A DNA stretch of 64,000 bases from Nematopogon swammerdamellus (GCA_946902875.1 OX336345.1:13609395-13673394), one strand, 5' to 3'; shown: positions 51,049-63,060, numbered from the stretch's first letter. The notes: generated by a model from the letters alone, not told the origin. Numbers and translations: made by a program.

Positions 51049-54000
51049 TTCCATATTATGTACACATCATTAATTCAAATCAAACTATTTTCAAGGCCCA
51101 ACTTGCATCGCTTTGTCTCGCTCACCCTCGTAAACATGATATTCCTTCAAACTTTTTTGGGTGCCTGCTTTGTTTTTGTACTTTTTGCACAACTAGGCAT
51201 TTTTACAGGCACAGTGTATCCGGCCGCGAGGTGCACACGCTAAAGGGTGTGTACTCGACCGGCGCCAGCTAGAGCGCCCGGCGTCAGCTCAGTGTCGCGC
51301 GGGTAAATTGTTACACCGCATCTAGAACCTATAGCAAATCGCTGTGTTAAAGTTTCCACATGAAGTGGCACCAAAATCCACTTGTCAACGGTCAAAACTA
51401 ATTTCTTTCACGACTACGTCATAGCATCAGGCATTACGTTTTAATGTTCGTTTTTTTACATTAAATTTGTAAAGTGAGTGCGCGAGGGTTCTGGTGCCAC
51501 TTCCTCTGATTATGATAATAACCTAAAGATCCCTCGTACTTAATGCAGAATTCATACGGTATTTAACACCATGTACCTAATTAAATGTTTCTTCTTTCAC
51601 TTGGCCTGACCGCTTGCTACATCCGACTTGTCTATTACTAGAATGTAAGATGTTTTTACGTAAGTGTACGGATAGCAGATTAGTCGTAATCACTACGTTT
51701 AATTCACAATGTTTTCTATGTAAGTGTACCTTCCGTGATAGATTATGTGTCAATGACTTGTGTGGGTGTCTGTTAGGCGAGTCGCTTTTTTAATCGGGCA
51801 AATTAATAATTTTATTGAATTACTTCTCTATCTTTATATCTTTTAGTCTGTCTGTCCTCTTCTCTATTAATTTTTCTGTATCTAATCTGGGTTCGTATTA
51901 AAATTTTGTTGCGGTAGGGAATATTTCTGGGAAAGGCTATACATAATATATTACACTGTGCCTTCTTCAAGAGTTAACACAGCATTGGTTGCTTGCGCAC
52001 TAGACGATAAAGGCACTGAATGACCGAGCCACGCCCACAGCAGGGCAGCAGTGGAGATAAAAATGTATGAATATGAAAGCTGTTCATATATTTTCATATA
52101 TTTTTTCTCGACTGCCGCCATGTCGTGGTCTCGCCGTGTTCGTTGCCGGGACGTTATAGACTAATGTGCAAGCGGCTATTAATGATACTCCTTTGGCTTT
52201 GCGGTATTCGGGTAATATTAGGTATGTATGAAATATTTATAAAACACACAATAAAATACTCATATTTATACCTATTAACCCAAACAGAGCTGGGTATTGC
52301 AATTAGTTTTTATGAGAATCTATGTACATAATAAGCTTCCTTGTACTCTACACTTTTTAAATGTCAAACGTTTTACATTTGCAAAAATTTTATCTATCAT
52401 GTTCCATCATTTTACAATATTCACAATGATAATATTTTATGTAAATTCTTACAGTGCCATATTTTATTTAAAAAAAAAATTGTGTATTTTCATACAATGC
52501 TGTGGGCAAATGTAGGAAAAGTACTTCTGCCGTTTTTTGGGAGCGTACTCCACCTTAGTCAAACACCTTCACTTGTCACCTGTCAGTTTGCCAGATAGCT
52601 GTATGTGTCTTGTTAATATGATCCACTCTGTTGTAAGTGAGTGAAATACATATATTGTAAAATAACTACTATATATACTATAAAATCTATTGTGGTCTTA
52701 GATGCAGTAAGATCGAGTTAAAAATTGTAGCCTTTATTGATAGAGGAAGTGGTGTTTGTTTTATTTTTGGAGGGTTGGCAAAAAATATTTTTTTATTAAA
52801 ACACAGTTAAGAAAAAAAAATTGTAATTGAACAAAAAAAAACTTTCCAATAAAATCTTCACAGGCAAGGTTTTTATACCGACCTTGTTTATGGCGCACTG
52901 TGCTTCATACGAATGATTAGGGACGCACTATGATTAACACGGAGACAGGCGTCAGTCAGTAATTTTAGCCTCACTTGACACATACACGGCACGGCACGGT
53001 CACCATCCCGAGTATGGGCAGTGCTGTATAGGCTAGTGAGTAAGGGAGCATTAAAGAGTGCATATTTGAAACGGGGATTAGGGTAAGCTTCTTCTGTTTT
53101 CATGTCGCAATGCACAATCTGCGGCATAATAGTAAATAAAAACTTTAGAACCTTGCCACGTGGCGTTGTGGCCTTCTGCTGTGACAAATAACACTTAGAG
53201 GCAATTGTATAGTGGTGTGTAACTAGTGTGATCCAGCAAAAAGAACAAAGTTGCCCCTTTAATAAGGGTTTAATATTAGAATAAGGAATTCTTACTTTTT
53301 GAATAAATATGTTTCTGTAATCTACATTATATTCAATGAAATGTAATTTTTGGAAAAAAAAAATTTCTATTGAAAAATTATTCTATTATAGGCATTCTTT
53401 AGATTTTTTATTCTTACAGATCAGGTTATAGATTGACTGTGTCGTAGATTGAATACTTATAGTGCCTAATACATTCAATCTACGATTGTGCTTGAGTGTG
53501 CATTGGGTGCTTATGGAGAAGGAGTGTCACAATATGTTTGTCACATTCCTATGAACACAGTGCACCATTAGAACAGGGAGTGCGTGATGGATGAGGTAGC
53601 GTACCTTCCTAGGGTAAGGGTTGCACGCCATCAGGCATTTTGTCGATATAAGATAAATGTTGCCATAATTATGTTAAATAGGCACTGCACACTTACATAC
53701 TAGCGCACATATAATAAGTACTTAGTCTACATAAGAGCTGTGTATATAATTTACCATAATACATAAGCGGTCGTACTTTAAAATTAAATGGTTTTAGGGT
53801 GTAAGCCGAAATAATATGTACGAAAAAAACATTTTTTAAAATGAACACCCTCGCGATGGAACCTTGGTTCGGAAGCATCTGTTGATAATAAGACGACGCC
53901 GATGTTTCCAAACTAACGTAACTATGTTAAATAAAATAACAAAAAACACAAGACCCGGTCGCGGTTGGCAAACCGTTCTGACATGGTACTTTCATGTTAA

Positions 54001-54490
54001 CAATGCATCCAAGTGTGGCTGCGGCGATACTTTTGTCCGAGAACAATTTAAAATCGCGAGTGACGCGCTAACTATAGTGTTGTCACATTGAAAGTACGAA
54101 AAAAAAACTTACCCAAAAAACATACATATTTTTGATGACTAATTTTCGTAAATGTAATTTCGGCTTCTGCGAATCGATATGTGGCCAGCTAAATTTGAAT
54201 GCTCACTCTATTCATAAATAAAATATTGTCATTACTGTCAGAGCACACTCTTATACCGCGCTGCGTTAACTATTATGTTAACTGATAATTTTAAGTTATA
54301 CTTTAAGCTTTCTGGTTCTTTATACAGTCATTTTATATTTGGCTTCAACGCAATTAACATTTCAACATGCACCAGACGGAACTATTTTACATCAACTCGC
54401 AAATGAATTTTTATTTAAAAACTCCAAAGAAAGATCCAATAGCAAGGTACAGTACGCGGCAGTAAATAATAAACATTTATTTACTGTCGC
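51049..54490. other. Downstream interval without recognised genes
   Basis: AT-rich sequence with a few short ORFs lacking motifs. The only structure I can support is the short hairpin at 53442-53485. Confidence 0.5.
53442..53485. repeat. Small perfect hairpin, 13-bp stem
   Basis: tcgtagattgaat (53442-53454) pairs exactly with attcaatctacga (53473-53485) around an 18-base loop. Origin unknown. Confidence 0.85.
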
Positions 54491-54612
54491 GAGTTTTAGA
54501 AAGAGACAATCCAGTTGTAGAGCATCGCTCGTCCCTGTCGCACACACATGTGCAAGCTAGTGTGACATGAACGACGATCTATGTACAACTGGATTGTCTC
54601 TTTCTAAAGCTC
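54491..54612. repeat. Long imperfect hairpin, foldback element
   Basis: gagttttagaaagagacaat, ccagttgta (54491-54519) pairs with 54584-54612 at 28 of 29 positions. The pairing continues imperfectly inward (cgctcgtccctgtc against gacatgaacgacg) to leave a small loop around acacatgtgcaa. About 55 paired positions in total. Confidence 0.85.
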
Positions 54613-54780
54613 GATGTTTATTTTGTGCCGCGTCCTGTACTGATTGGAATGGAGCTGGTAGATATTTCTTGCGAGGTTTGCGAAGCGAGTTGCCCAGCGA
54701 GCAATGGAGCGAACCATGCTGGGAATATCGCCACGTGATATGGTGCCTAACGAGGCAATCCGCCGACGCACCAAAGTATA

Positions 54781-55045
54781 TTGGACACCGGATGGCTAAG
54801 CTCAAGTGGCAGTGGGCTGAAGAGAAGAGACGACGACCGTTGGAGTAGCCGTGTCCTACACTGGCGGCCGTGGACAGGAAAATTGAGTGTGGGAAGAACA
54901 CCCGCCAGGTGGAACGACGACATCAAGTACGTCGGCGGAAATCAGTGGTTCCGTACGGCTGGAGGCCGGGACGACTGGAGGAAAATTGGAGAGGCGTATA
55001 TCCAGCAGTGGCCGCTTACACCCTGACTGACTGATTAGCGAAGAG
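54781..55045 (+). repeat. RTE-type LINE 3' end, decayed
   Basis: Encodes AKLKWQW, and in the next frame VLHWRPWTGKLSVGRTPARW, NDDIKYVGG and EAYIQQW, the conserved order at the end of RTE polyproteins. It closes with gaggcgtatatccagcagtgg. A frameshift near 54830 breaks it. Confidence 0.8.
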
Positions 55046-56035
55046 GTTTTTGTGAGTTAGCGCAATATACCTCAGTAATGGTGATAAGGATAACTTTTGA
55101 AAAAACTTCACGAATGTCTTGAGCAGTTCTGACTGCAAAGGTCTGCTTTCGCGTCGTCTCTATGTGGATACCGGAGCACTTTTATATGTGAAAATTTTGT
55201 AATGCCTCTGCCATCCATTGACTTAAATATAAGCTGAACATTTTGTGTTCATCTCCCTTTAGTTTGAGAGAGATGAAAATTGAAATGTTATGCTCATTCA
55301 CCTCATGTATATCGGTGACCTATTAATACGCGACATGTAACTTTGTAGTGAATATATTAATTTTTTAGTAAAACAATCTAATGCAAGGCCACACTAACTT
55401 CACAACGGCAAGTTAGCTTGGCGCAGGGCGCGCTGACTCATTTCGGTCTAATTTAATGCTTTATACTCGATGTATATGTCCCCTTGTGTACATTAGTCTG
55501 AATTGAATTATTAAAAACCTTTGCGGGACTGGCGTTGAAGCTGAACCGGTTGATGTTGTACAACGCTCAACTCTGCATGTTTATTATGTACTGCTAATTC
55601 TCGTACTTACGGCATATACAAGAACAAATAATTGCATCAAATATTTGTTATATAATTTTTGCAGGTTTTGTTTTTTTAAAGGACTGCATGTATTGTTTAT
55701 TAATTCTTTGTAATACTGAATAGCATCTCTTTCTAACTAGTACAGCCGTGTATCCGGTGAGCCTCGTCAGTCAATTCGCTATTCGTACTCATAAGTGTTT
55801 ATACCAAATTGTACATTGGATAAAATTGTATTCGGCCGTGATGCGGCTCCACAATGCCCACTTGCCAGAGAGTAGAAGTATATAAGCGAAGAGTTATATA
55901 ATATATTTTTGTGTAGAAAATTTCTTTGATAAGGACACGCGAAAGATGAGCATAATGATAGCTTTAGAAAGTATGAAATGTGTAAAACTAGGTAAGAGTA
56001 AGCTGAAGTACTGACTGAATGATATGTACAGCGGC
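55046..56035. other. Interval with no recognised feature
   Basis: AT-rich, no coding motifs or clear repeats seen. Confidence 0.5.
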
Positions 56036-56037
56036 AT

Positions 56038-56126
56038 CGTAACGTTGCCCCCCTCCCCCCCCCATACACCCCCCCCCCCGAGTGTGCATGGGGGGAGGGG
56101 CTGGGGGGGGGGGGGGGGGGGTGCAA
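56038..56126. repeat. C-run / G-run inverted repeat
   Basis: acgttgcccccctccccccc at the left and ggggggtgcaacg at the right are complementary. Between them are runs of up to about 12 C and about 22 G. It can form G-quadruplexes on either strand or one GC hairpin; homopolymer lengths are likely to be unreliable in sequencing. Confidence 0.9.
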
Positions 56127-56336
56127 CGCTTCAGACGCAATAGACGGGAAGTGAACAATATAATGTCAATAATGAAATAATTTAAGAGATGAAGTATATT
56201 GCGTAAAAGAAATGTTACTAAAAACCAAAAAAAAACATTCGACAATAGTTGAAATTGGTGGAGAATGTATTTTATATTTATTTCCATAAAACGTTTGTTA
56301 TATTACTCAGTATTGGCTCAAAGTATTTTTGTATTA

Positions 56337-56440
56337 ATATATTAATATATTAATATATATTATATAATAATATATTATATAATATATATATAATATATTA
56401 ATATATATTAATATAATTTGTATTAATATTAATCAGTGTA
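56337..56440. repeat. AT-only palindromic microsatellite
   Basis: Repeated ttaatata / tatattat units with almost no G or C. Self-complementary at many registers. Confidence 0.9.
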
Positions 56441-57694
56441 ATTTCCAATATTGGGAACTTGTGTTGTAAAGGCAATTGTTTTTATGTTTGCATCAGGCGG
56501 CGCACCGCACCGCGCGGTGGATGGACGGCCAATCTAATTGTTACTTTGTTGTAATACGTTTGCCGACATTCTATACAATATGCTGTTGTTGTGTCCACCG
56601 AGAACTTTTGTAAATAACCATAATTTGATTATATTGAATGATGAATTAAATTATTTGTTTTTATTGCTATTTTAACCACTAAACCGAAGATTAAAACCAC
56701 TAATCAGATTAATAGTTAGTACTGTGTACGATCCACCTGCAGTAGATAGCTTCAACACAGCTAAATGGTCATGTAAATGGTACTTGTAGCCCGCTGTAAC
56801 CATTCACGAATCACCTCACCACCTCTCTTGTCACATCAAACATCGCCGGCCAATACTTGTGTGATGGATATTAGCGTTAGTTGGCACTCCCTTGCCTTCC
56901 ATTACTTATCTCATTATATAAAACCGGATTGACTGGAAGAAATTCCCCAAGGCAGTAATTCCACCTTGGCACATCTTAAGTGGCATAAAGTGTAATGTCA
57001 TTATTATTTTCGAAGTTACAAAGTAAAAATTTTAAAATTCACAGCAGCATCTGTTTTCGTATGAAAGCACAATACACATTTAATTCAATTCTATTTTGTA
57101 TAGTCCTGGAAAAACACGGTCAAAAGTAGGCTGAGTTGGTTCCAGTAAAGGTTAGTGCGGCAGCACGGCCGCCGCGCCGCCCCCGGCGCCCGCGCCTCCC
57201 TGCGCCCGCACCGGATACAGGGAAGTATTCGATTTGGTGTATGAAAATCCTATTTCGCTCTCTAAAGCAACTATTAAGCAATATGTGCCTAAAGATTGTT
57301 TTATAAATGAGTGCACATCTCGATATTGGGTTCTTTATAACCGGCATTCGATTTGACACATTCACAATTCCATATTTTCATTTGCATGATAGATAATTTA
57401 TGATTATGCTTATGAAACCTTCGCCGAAACCTACCTATCTAATTGGACATGCCACATAGAACTTTGTCAAGTGCACGCCCTCTTTAACGTCAATATACCC
57501 AATAACTGGTCTGACAAGGTTCTAATGTGTACCACTTAGCCCAGTACCGCCTACCTAACCACGTCGTGCTTACTGATGTATGTGCGTGCACTGAGTAGAT
57601 GTGAGTAAAATGCTTTTTATTCTTCTTAATGTTTTTCTAGTGTCTACGCAGTAGATTATTGCAACAATTAGTTCTTAGCTTTTACTGTACGTAG

Positions 57695-57926
57695 TACCAG
57701 TACGATGGTACCAACCCAGTTGGATACAATTAGTGCTTACTGCCTAGTAAGGAGCAAGAGAAGGGACCTACAGTTTTACGCCGGTTCCGAACGGCAAGCA
57801 GCAGGTGTAGGTATGCACGTAAAATTTTCGATCAGAAAAAACTCATTGGTACGCGCCGACCGAATTCGAACCTCGAGCCTCTCGCAAGAGAAGCCGACGC
57901 CCGGACCACTCGGTCATCCGCCGCTT
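57695..57926 (-). repeat. tRNA-derived SINE family A, copy 4, 3'-truncated
   Basis: Minus-strand head with B-box wording (gaattcgaacctcgagcc near 57862-57879) and gtcatccgccgctt at 57913-57926. The body ends at ccagtacgatggtaccaacc; the tail part present in the other copies is missing. More diverged than copies 1-3. Confidence 0.85.
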
Positions 57927-58180
57927 GCTTTGGTTTTATTGATATAACGAGTACTTGGTGATTAAGTGATATATTTTTAGTATATTGTAATTATTATCTA
58001 ATAAATTATTACTGTAACTATTGATTTTTTTGCATTAACAATTAAATATTTTAATGAACTCGACTTAGTATTTTTATTACATTTTGCAGATAATGTAGCT
58101 AGGTACATACCACTAAACCAATTTTATCTTATTTAGATACCTACTTACCTATAATATAATAGAATTTTTCTTGTTTCCAG

Positions 58181-58239
58181 TTTTCGGCGGCAAAATGGGT
58201 TATGCGAAAGTGGAGTGTCGAGTTGAGCTAGTGCCATAG
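58181..58239 (+). CDS. Candidate alternative terminal exon of the transporter
   Basis: Acceptor ttcttgtttccag at 58168-58180. If joined to the donor at 47031 (one base of a codon carried over), it reads VFGGKMGYAKVECRVELVP and stops with TAG at 58237-58239, followed by AATAAA at 58266-58271. The acceptor, short open tail and nearby polyadenylation signal make a complete terminal exon. The 11.1-kb intron this needs is in line with other introns here. It could also belong to another transcript. Confidence 0.4.
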
Positions 58240-58265
58240 AAGAATGCTTTAATGCATGGACTGTA

Positions 58266-58271
58266 AATAAA
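58266..58271 (+). terminator. Polyadenylation signal AATAAA after the candidate terminal exon
   Basis: AATAAA 27 bases after the TAG of the candidate exon, in a U-rich setting (tatttatataattaaatt). Cleavage would be expected 10-30 bases downstream. Confidence 0.4.
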
Positions 58272-58597
58272 TATTTATATAATTAAATTATCTATTTGTT
58301 TTATTAACTCCTTCCTATGCAACAACAAACAAACGTATTGCAATGTGAAGGAAACATTCTCAGCAATGGAAATGACACCCACCCTTAAACCTTGTATTGT
58401 TACATACGAGTATACTGTTCGTTCTGTCATGCTAAAATCGGGTTTAATGCACCATGCAATTTCTTCCAATCAACTGATACACATAAGTACACGTAAGTAT
58501 TATAATGTTGTTTCGCTCAACCACCAACTTGAAGTCTTACATCAAATTGGAATATTAAATGTTTTACCGAGTCATGTTCATGTAGCAGGTGGGTCTT

Positions 58598-58730
58598 CGT
58601 GCCTTACTCCCCATATTTTGCCAAATGTGCTGGTCGGTGTTGTGTCGTAATTTACAAAAGTACTTGCAGCACAACACCGACTACTCTGCTTATCCCGATT
58701 GTCGGGATACAGCGTGTGGTACCTACTATG
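58598..58730 (+). repeat. Dispersed repeat family F, copy
   Basis: cgtgccttactccccatat, ggtcggtgttgtgtcgtaat, cagcacaacaccgactactc, cccgattgtcgggatacagc: matches 12090-12260 in reverse and 62715-62850 in part. Confidence 0.75.
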
Positions 58731-59295
58731 TACATATGTATGTATTCTCACATGGGCTGCACATGGTTTCCTGTCAGGGCTTCCAGCATTCAATGCTTTA
58801 ATATTATTTTAAGGCCTCCATCTATAATAAATATTATAGAATCTGCCATCTGGCTGCCTAGATGCCTGGACCAATCGCATGCGAGTAACTCGGAGGCGCG
58901 CGCGCGCACATGTTAATTGAGTGGGTAGGTTGGTCTGACACGATAGTAAATCATTATGTTTATGTCGAGAGCTGTACTTGTTTGTAGTAATACTACTACG
59001 TCTTGAGTGACGCATAAGTCGGCCTTGTGCCTCGGGGCCTCGGGGCATGTATGCTGACGATTTCAGCAAATTTGGCTGCGTTGATATTTTGAAACATTCG
59101 TTACGGAGTAATCGATGAACAATAAAAAGTTCTATTAGACCTTGAGCTGCTTGAATTGGGAAGTAACAATTGGATTTTCCAAAATGGTTTTACCTTAGTT
59201 TTAGGAAGGCAGCGTATCATTCGTTATTTAGGATGCTGCCGAACGTAACTATAAATTATTAAAAGTAGATAGGTAGAGTATAAGTAGATAGGGTT

Positions 59296-59720
59296 TTTAG
59301 TGTTCCGTATCCGGTACGGGACCCTATTACTAAGCCTACGCCGCCGTCTGTCTTTCTGTCCGTCCGTCCGTCCGTCCGTCTGTCTGTCTGCCTGTCCGAG
59401 GGCTGTATCTCTTGAACCGTAATAGGTAGCCCGTTGAAATTTTCACAGAATATGTGTTATTATTATGGCCGATATAACAACAAATGATAAAAATAAGAAA
59501 ACGTAAAAAAATCACGAGGTTCCCATAGAAGAAACCAAAAAATGTATGCGCGCGCGCCATCTACCGAATAGAGTGTGAAACATTTTAACTAATCATGACA
59601 TTTAACTAATATGAAGCATTTCATAACTCGCCGTAGATGGTGTGAGTGGCAATAACCACGACATGGCGATTAGGAAAGCTCGGTGCGCGATTTGGACTCG
59701 CACTTGACCGGTTTTTTTAT
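59296..59720 (+). repeat. Dispersed repeat family E, long copy with TCCG run
   Basis: gtgttccgtatccggtacgg opens it. Then come actaagcctacgcc, a (TCCG)n run at about 59358-59378, cttgaaccgtaataggtagc, gaaattttcacagaatatg, and the end ggactcgcacttgaccgg followed by a T-run at 59713-59719. The shorter copy is at 37515-37690. Confidence 0.8.
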
Positions 59721-59895
59721 TTAGGTAACAACACATCGTTGACATCACCTAAATCTCATGATAGTTTGACCATAAAATTGTTTTTGTTGTACGTAGATGT
59801 CATGTATAGGTAGCTTATCCTTGTATTATTTATGTCTTGAACGGAAACCAAGCACAAACTTGTTTAGCCGTTTTCGATCGACTTTCATTTAGTAC

Positions 59896-60372
59896 CATAT
59901 TTGGTACCACACCAATCTTACCCAAATTCACGCTAGAAAATTCTCAGTTCTCAGATTGGTGCCACATTAATCTTACCCAAGTTCACACTATAAATTCTCA
60001 TTTTTTAGATTGGTACCACACTAATCTTACCCAAATTCACGTTATAAATTCTCATTTCTCATATTGGTACCACACTAATCTTACCCAAATTCACATTATA
60101 AATTCTCAGTTCTCACATTGGTACCACACTAATCTTACCCAAATTCACGTTATAAATTCTCAGCTCTCAGATTGGTACCACACTAATCTTACCCAAATTC
60201 ACGTTATAAATTCTCAGTTCTCAGATTGGTACCACACTAATGTTACCCAAATTCACGTTATAATTTCTGAGTTCTCAGATTGGTACCAAAATAATCTTAC
60301 CCAAATTCACACTATAAATTCTCAGTTCTCAGATTGGTACCGCACTAATCTTACCCAAGTTCACGCTAGTTA
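59896..60372 (+). repeat. 54-bp minisatellite, about 9 units, open in one frame
   Basis: Unit wording: ttggtaccacactaatctta, cccaaattcac, ttataaattctcagttctcaga. The unit is 54 bases (18 codons), so the frame 59837-60430 stays open and would read DWYHTNLTQIHVINSQFS about nine times. Differences between units are mostly amino-acid changing (for example Y/C, T/I, D/S/H), which does not look like selection on a protein. Confidence 0.9.
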
Positions 60373-60989
60373 TAAATTATCAGTCACAGATACAAATTAT
60401 TGTAATGGATACTATCAAGTTAATACTTAAAAGTACTTAGGACCGCATAGGACGTATTACCTTAAATATTTCCAGAATTTCAGCTTACAGGATGGGTAAA
60501 TATTTACAATCTATTACACAGCGAATGATGCCTAGTCGACCGCACTGAACGTAACATAGGTACGTATGTTTTTCTAAATACTTATTCTATCTCCTGGTTA
60601 GATCAGGTCGTATGTACTCGTACTTACATTAGTTAGACACACGCACTTAACTTACAAACTTCACTATCGATATGATTATCATCAAACATGCCACAATAGA
60701 AACGACGCCACATTATTCAATGAAAATCAATGCTGAAATGTTGCGAGTCATTCGGTCGTGAAATGTGATTGCTATTTGATCCGTTCACTTGACCTGAACA
60801 ATTTGCAGCATCATGCAACATGAGGCAGAGTTACATCAGACCAGACGGAATCCCCTTTCAATTGAACCTGCGACCGCTACCAGTTCCACAAATTATATTT
60901 GGCAGCAAAAGCACAGCATTATTTTCTGTTAAAGTACCGGGAATTGATAATTTAATTCTAATTCCAAATTATATTGAAATAATTCTTTT

Positions 60990-61430
60990 GATGGGTTGAC
61001 GTTGATCCCATGGGCCAAGGGCAGGTCTCTCGTGTGGGACGCCACCTGCGTCGACACCATGGCACCTTCCTATTTGAGTCAAACATGTAAGATGCCGGAG
61101 CAAACACAGTAAATATTCTGAAATTAAAAATTCTTACGAATTTTTGGCTTTCTCCGTCGAAACTTTAGGCCCATGGAGTAAGGAAGTAAAAAATCTTGTG
61201 TACACTTTAGGCTCAAAATTAAAAATTATATCGGGCGACCCTCGTTCAGGAGTTTATCTTAAACAGAGGGTCAACATCGCCATCCAGCGTGGGAATGCCG
61301 CGAGTATGCTGGGAACACTCAGCTCCATCCCCAGGCAAAATTTCAGTGAAATATTTTATATTGTTATGTAAGTAGTTTGTTTAGCATTTTAATTTTGTAT
61401 TCATTTTATATCAAATAAATATTTCTTCAT
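60990..61430 (+). pseudogene. LINE C-terminal fragment inserted in the mariner 5' region
   Basis: Frame one reads [29 protein letters not shown]; after a frameshift and stops, 61144-61371 reads FSVETLGPWSKEVKNL, YLKQRVNIAIQRGNAASMLG. This order ([12 protein letters not shown], then VETLGPW, then IQRGNAAS..GT) is the conserved end of a widespread invertebrate LINE polyprotein. Dead copy. Confidence 0.75.
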
Positions 61431-61556
61431 TTTTGTCGCTAAGTTGGCACAACTGTTTTGTATATTGGCGCGGAGTTTGAGCACCATCTGTTATTTAGTT
61501 TGTTTACATTGCTCGATTTTGTTAGTTCATCTCAAGAGCGTTTTGGGATTTTTTTA

Positions 61557-62091
61557 ATGGATAAAAATATCGAACAAAGAGTTTGTCTCAAATTTTGCAT
61601 CGCAAGTGGAATTTCGTATTCCGAGTCGCTGAAAATGTTACAGAAAGCTTAAGGTGAATCGACTTTATCAAAAACACGTGTACATGAGTGGTACAGTGCA
61701 TTCAAAAGCGGTCGAGATGTGGTGGAAGATTTGCCTCGCTCTGTCGGCCATCAACGTCTTCACTGAAGTTAATATAGCTAAAGTGAAGGAAATGGCGACT
61801 GAAAATCCTCATTCAAGTTTGTGAGAGATAGCCGTTCAACTTTCTGTGTCTCACGAATCGATTCGTATCATTTTAAACGATCGCTTTGGCATGAAACACG
61901 TTGCCGCTCGAGATTTTAATTTTCTTCTCAAAACTCAATCGCTTAAGGCCATCATTGTGAACGAATTTTTGGCCAAAAACTCAACAAATGCCATCGAACA
62001 ACTACCGTATTCACCCGATATGGCTCCGGCCGACTTTTTTCTGTTTCCAAAACTAAATTACCAATTCGAGGCACCCGTTTTCACTCTATAG
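61557..62091 (+). pseudogene. Mariner transposase, stop codons and internal deletion
   Basis: ATG at 61557 starts MDKNIEQRVCLKFCI, matching the N-terminal helix-turn-helix region. Stop codons break the frame at 61650 and near 61822, and frameshifts occur around 61745. Then LSVSHESIRIIL follows and the copy jumps at about 61917 to the C-terminal part, with LPYSPDMAPADFFLFPKL (61997-62055), the third catalytic Asp block of mariner. The first two catalytic Asp blocks are lost, so it is inactive. Confidence 0.85.
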
Positions 62092-62569
62092 AAGACATAA
62101 AAGAGAATTCGCGGTGAGAAGTGAAGTCGATTCCGGAAAATGCATTTAAAAATGTTTTGATAATTGGATTATTCGTTGACGTAAGTGTATTATTTCGGAA
62201 GGGTGCTACTTTGAAGGTGATAGCATACATTTGGAAGAATAATTAACAGTTTGTGTATTATTGACCTTTTCCCGGTACTTTCTTGACAGAGTAGTAAACC
62301 TATGAATATGAATTTCTGGATATGAAATTCTGGAAGGTTTATAATTTTATTATAAACCTATTATTATTTTATTAGGTTTATATTTCGACCAGCAGCGCAG
62401 CGGTATCATTTAAAAGATTTTGTAAAATATTAATTTCAGATGGAGATTCAGATTCAGACAGATCAAATCTGACCATTTGAAATTCTGACGAATTGCAAAT
62501 CTGACCATTTGAAAGTCTGACGATTTGAAAATCTGATTAAATGAAACACAAACGATGTAGGTACAGTAT

Positions 62570-62860
62570 GGGGCGGGTACTTGAAAAAAAAATACCCAAT
62601 TGCATCTCATGCATCTTCTCCGTGCATGTCGTAAATGGCGACTAATAAGGACCAGATGTCGTGCTAGGGCGACAGGATAGCCACCTCTCACCTTGGCACG
62701 GTCCTTCCACCGAGTCATGTGGGTCTTCTTGCCTTACTTGCTGCTTGATAGCACGGCTTGATAGTTATGTTGTTCGAATGCTTTGCGAAACCTGGTGGTC
62801 GGGGTTAACACCGATTACTCTGCTTACCCAGATTGTCAGGATACAGCGTGTGTTTTTTTA
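62570..62860. repeat. Fragments of families B (head) and F
   Basis: 62575-62650 contains the family B head in decayed form (gcatgtcgtaaatggcgac), then tgtcgtgctagggcgacagg, as in 12300-12330. 62715-62850 carries family F (ttgccttacttgctgcttga, ggattactctgct-like wording, gattgtcaggatacagcgtg). Confidence 0.65.
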
Positions 62861-62867
62861 TTGCTTG

Positions 62868-63060
62868 CGAACTGGGTGGCTCTGTCTGCCCGAGGTCGAA
62901 GACTCAGGCGCAGCCAATTTCACCACCGAGGAGGTGCCAGTCCGGCTTGGAGGCGAACTAATGTCGCCGGGGAATGGCTATTAACCCGCGATTTTAAGAT
63001 CCGTGGATTGTAGGATTGGGGAAAGATATACCCTGCGAGCCCGTTCCACACATTTGCAGT
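62868..63060 (+). repeat. Dispersed repeat family G, copy 2
   Basis: cgaggtcgaagactcaggcg, cagccaatttcaccaccgag, gaggtgccagtccggcttgg match the shorter copy at 46646-46790. Confidence 0.8.

Larger units (their letters stand above)
60922..62291 (+). mobile_element. Mariner-family element, internally deleted and interrupted by a LINE fragment
   Basis: Ends share the inverted motif: aaagtaccgggaa near 60930-60943 and, on the other strand, aaagtaccgggaa near 62279-62267, with TA on both sides (60920-60921, 62292-62293). Inside are a LINE 3' fragment (60990-61430) and a broken transposase (61557-62091). The left terminal repeat is less certain than the right. Confidence 0.7.
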
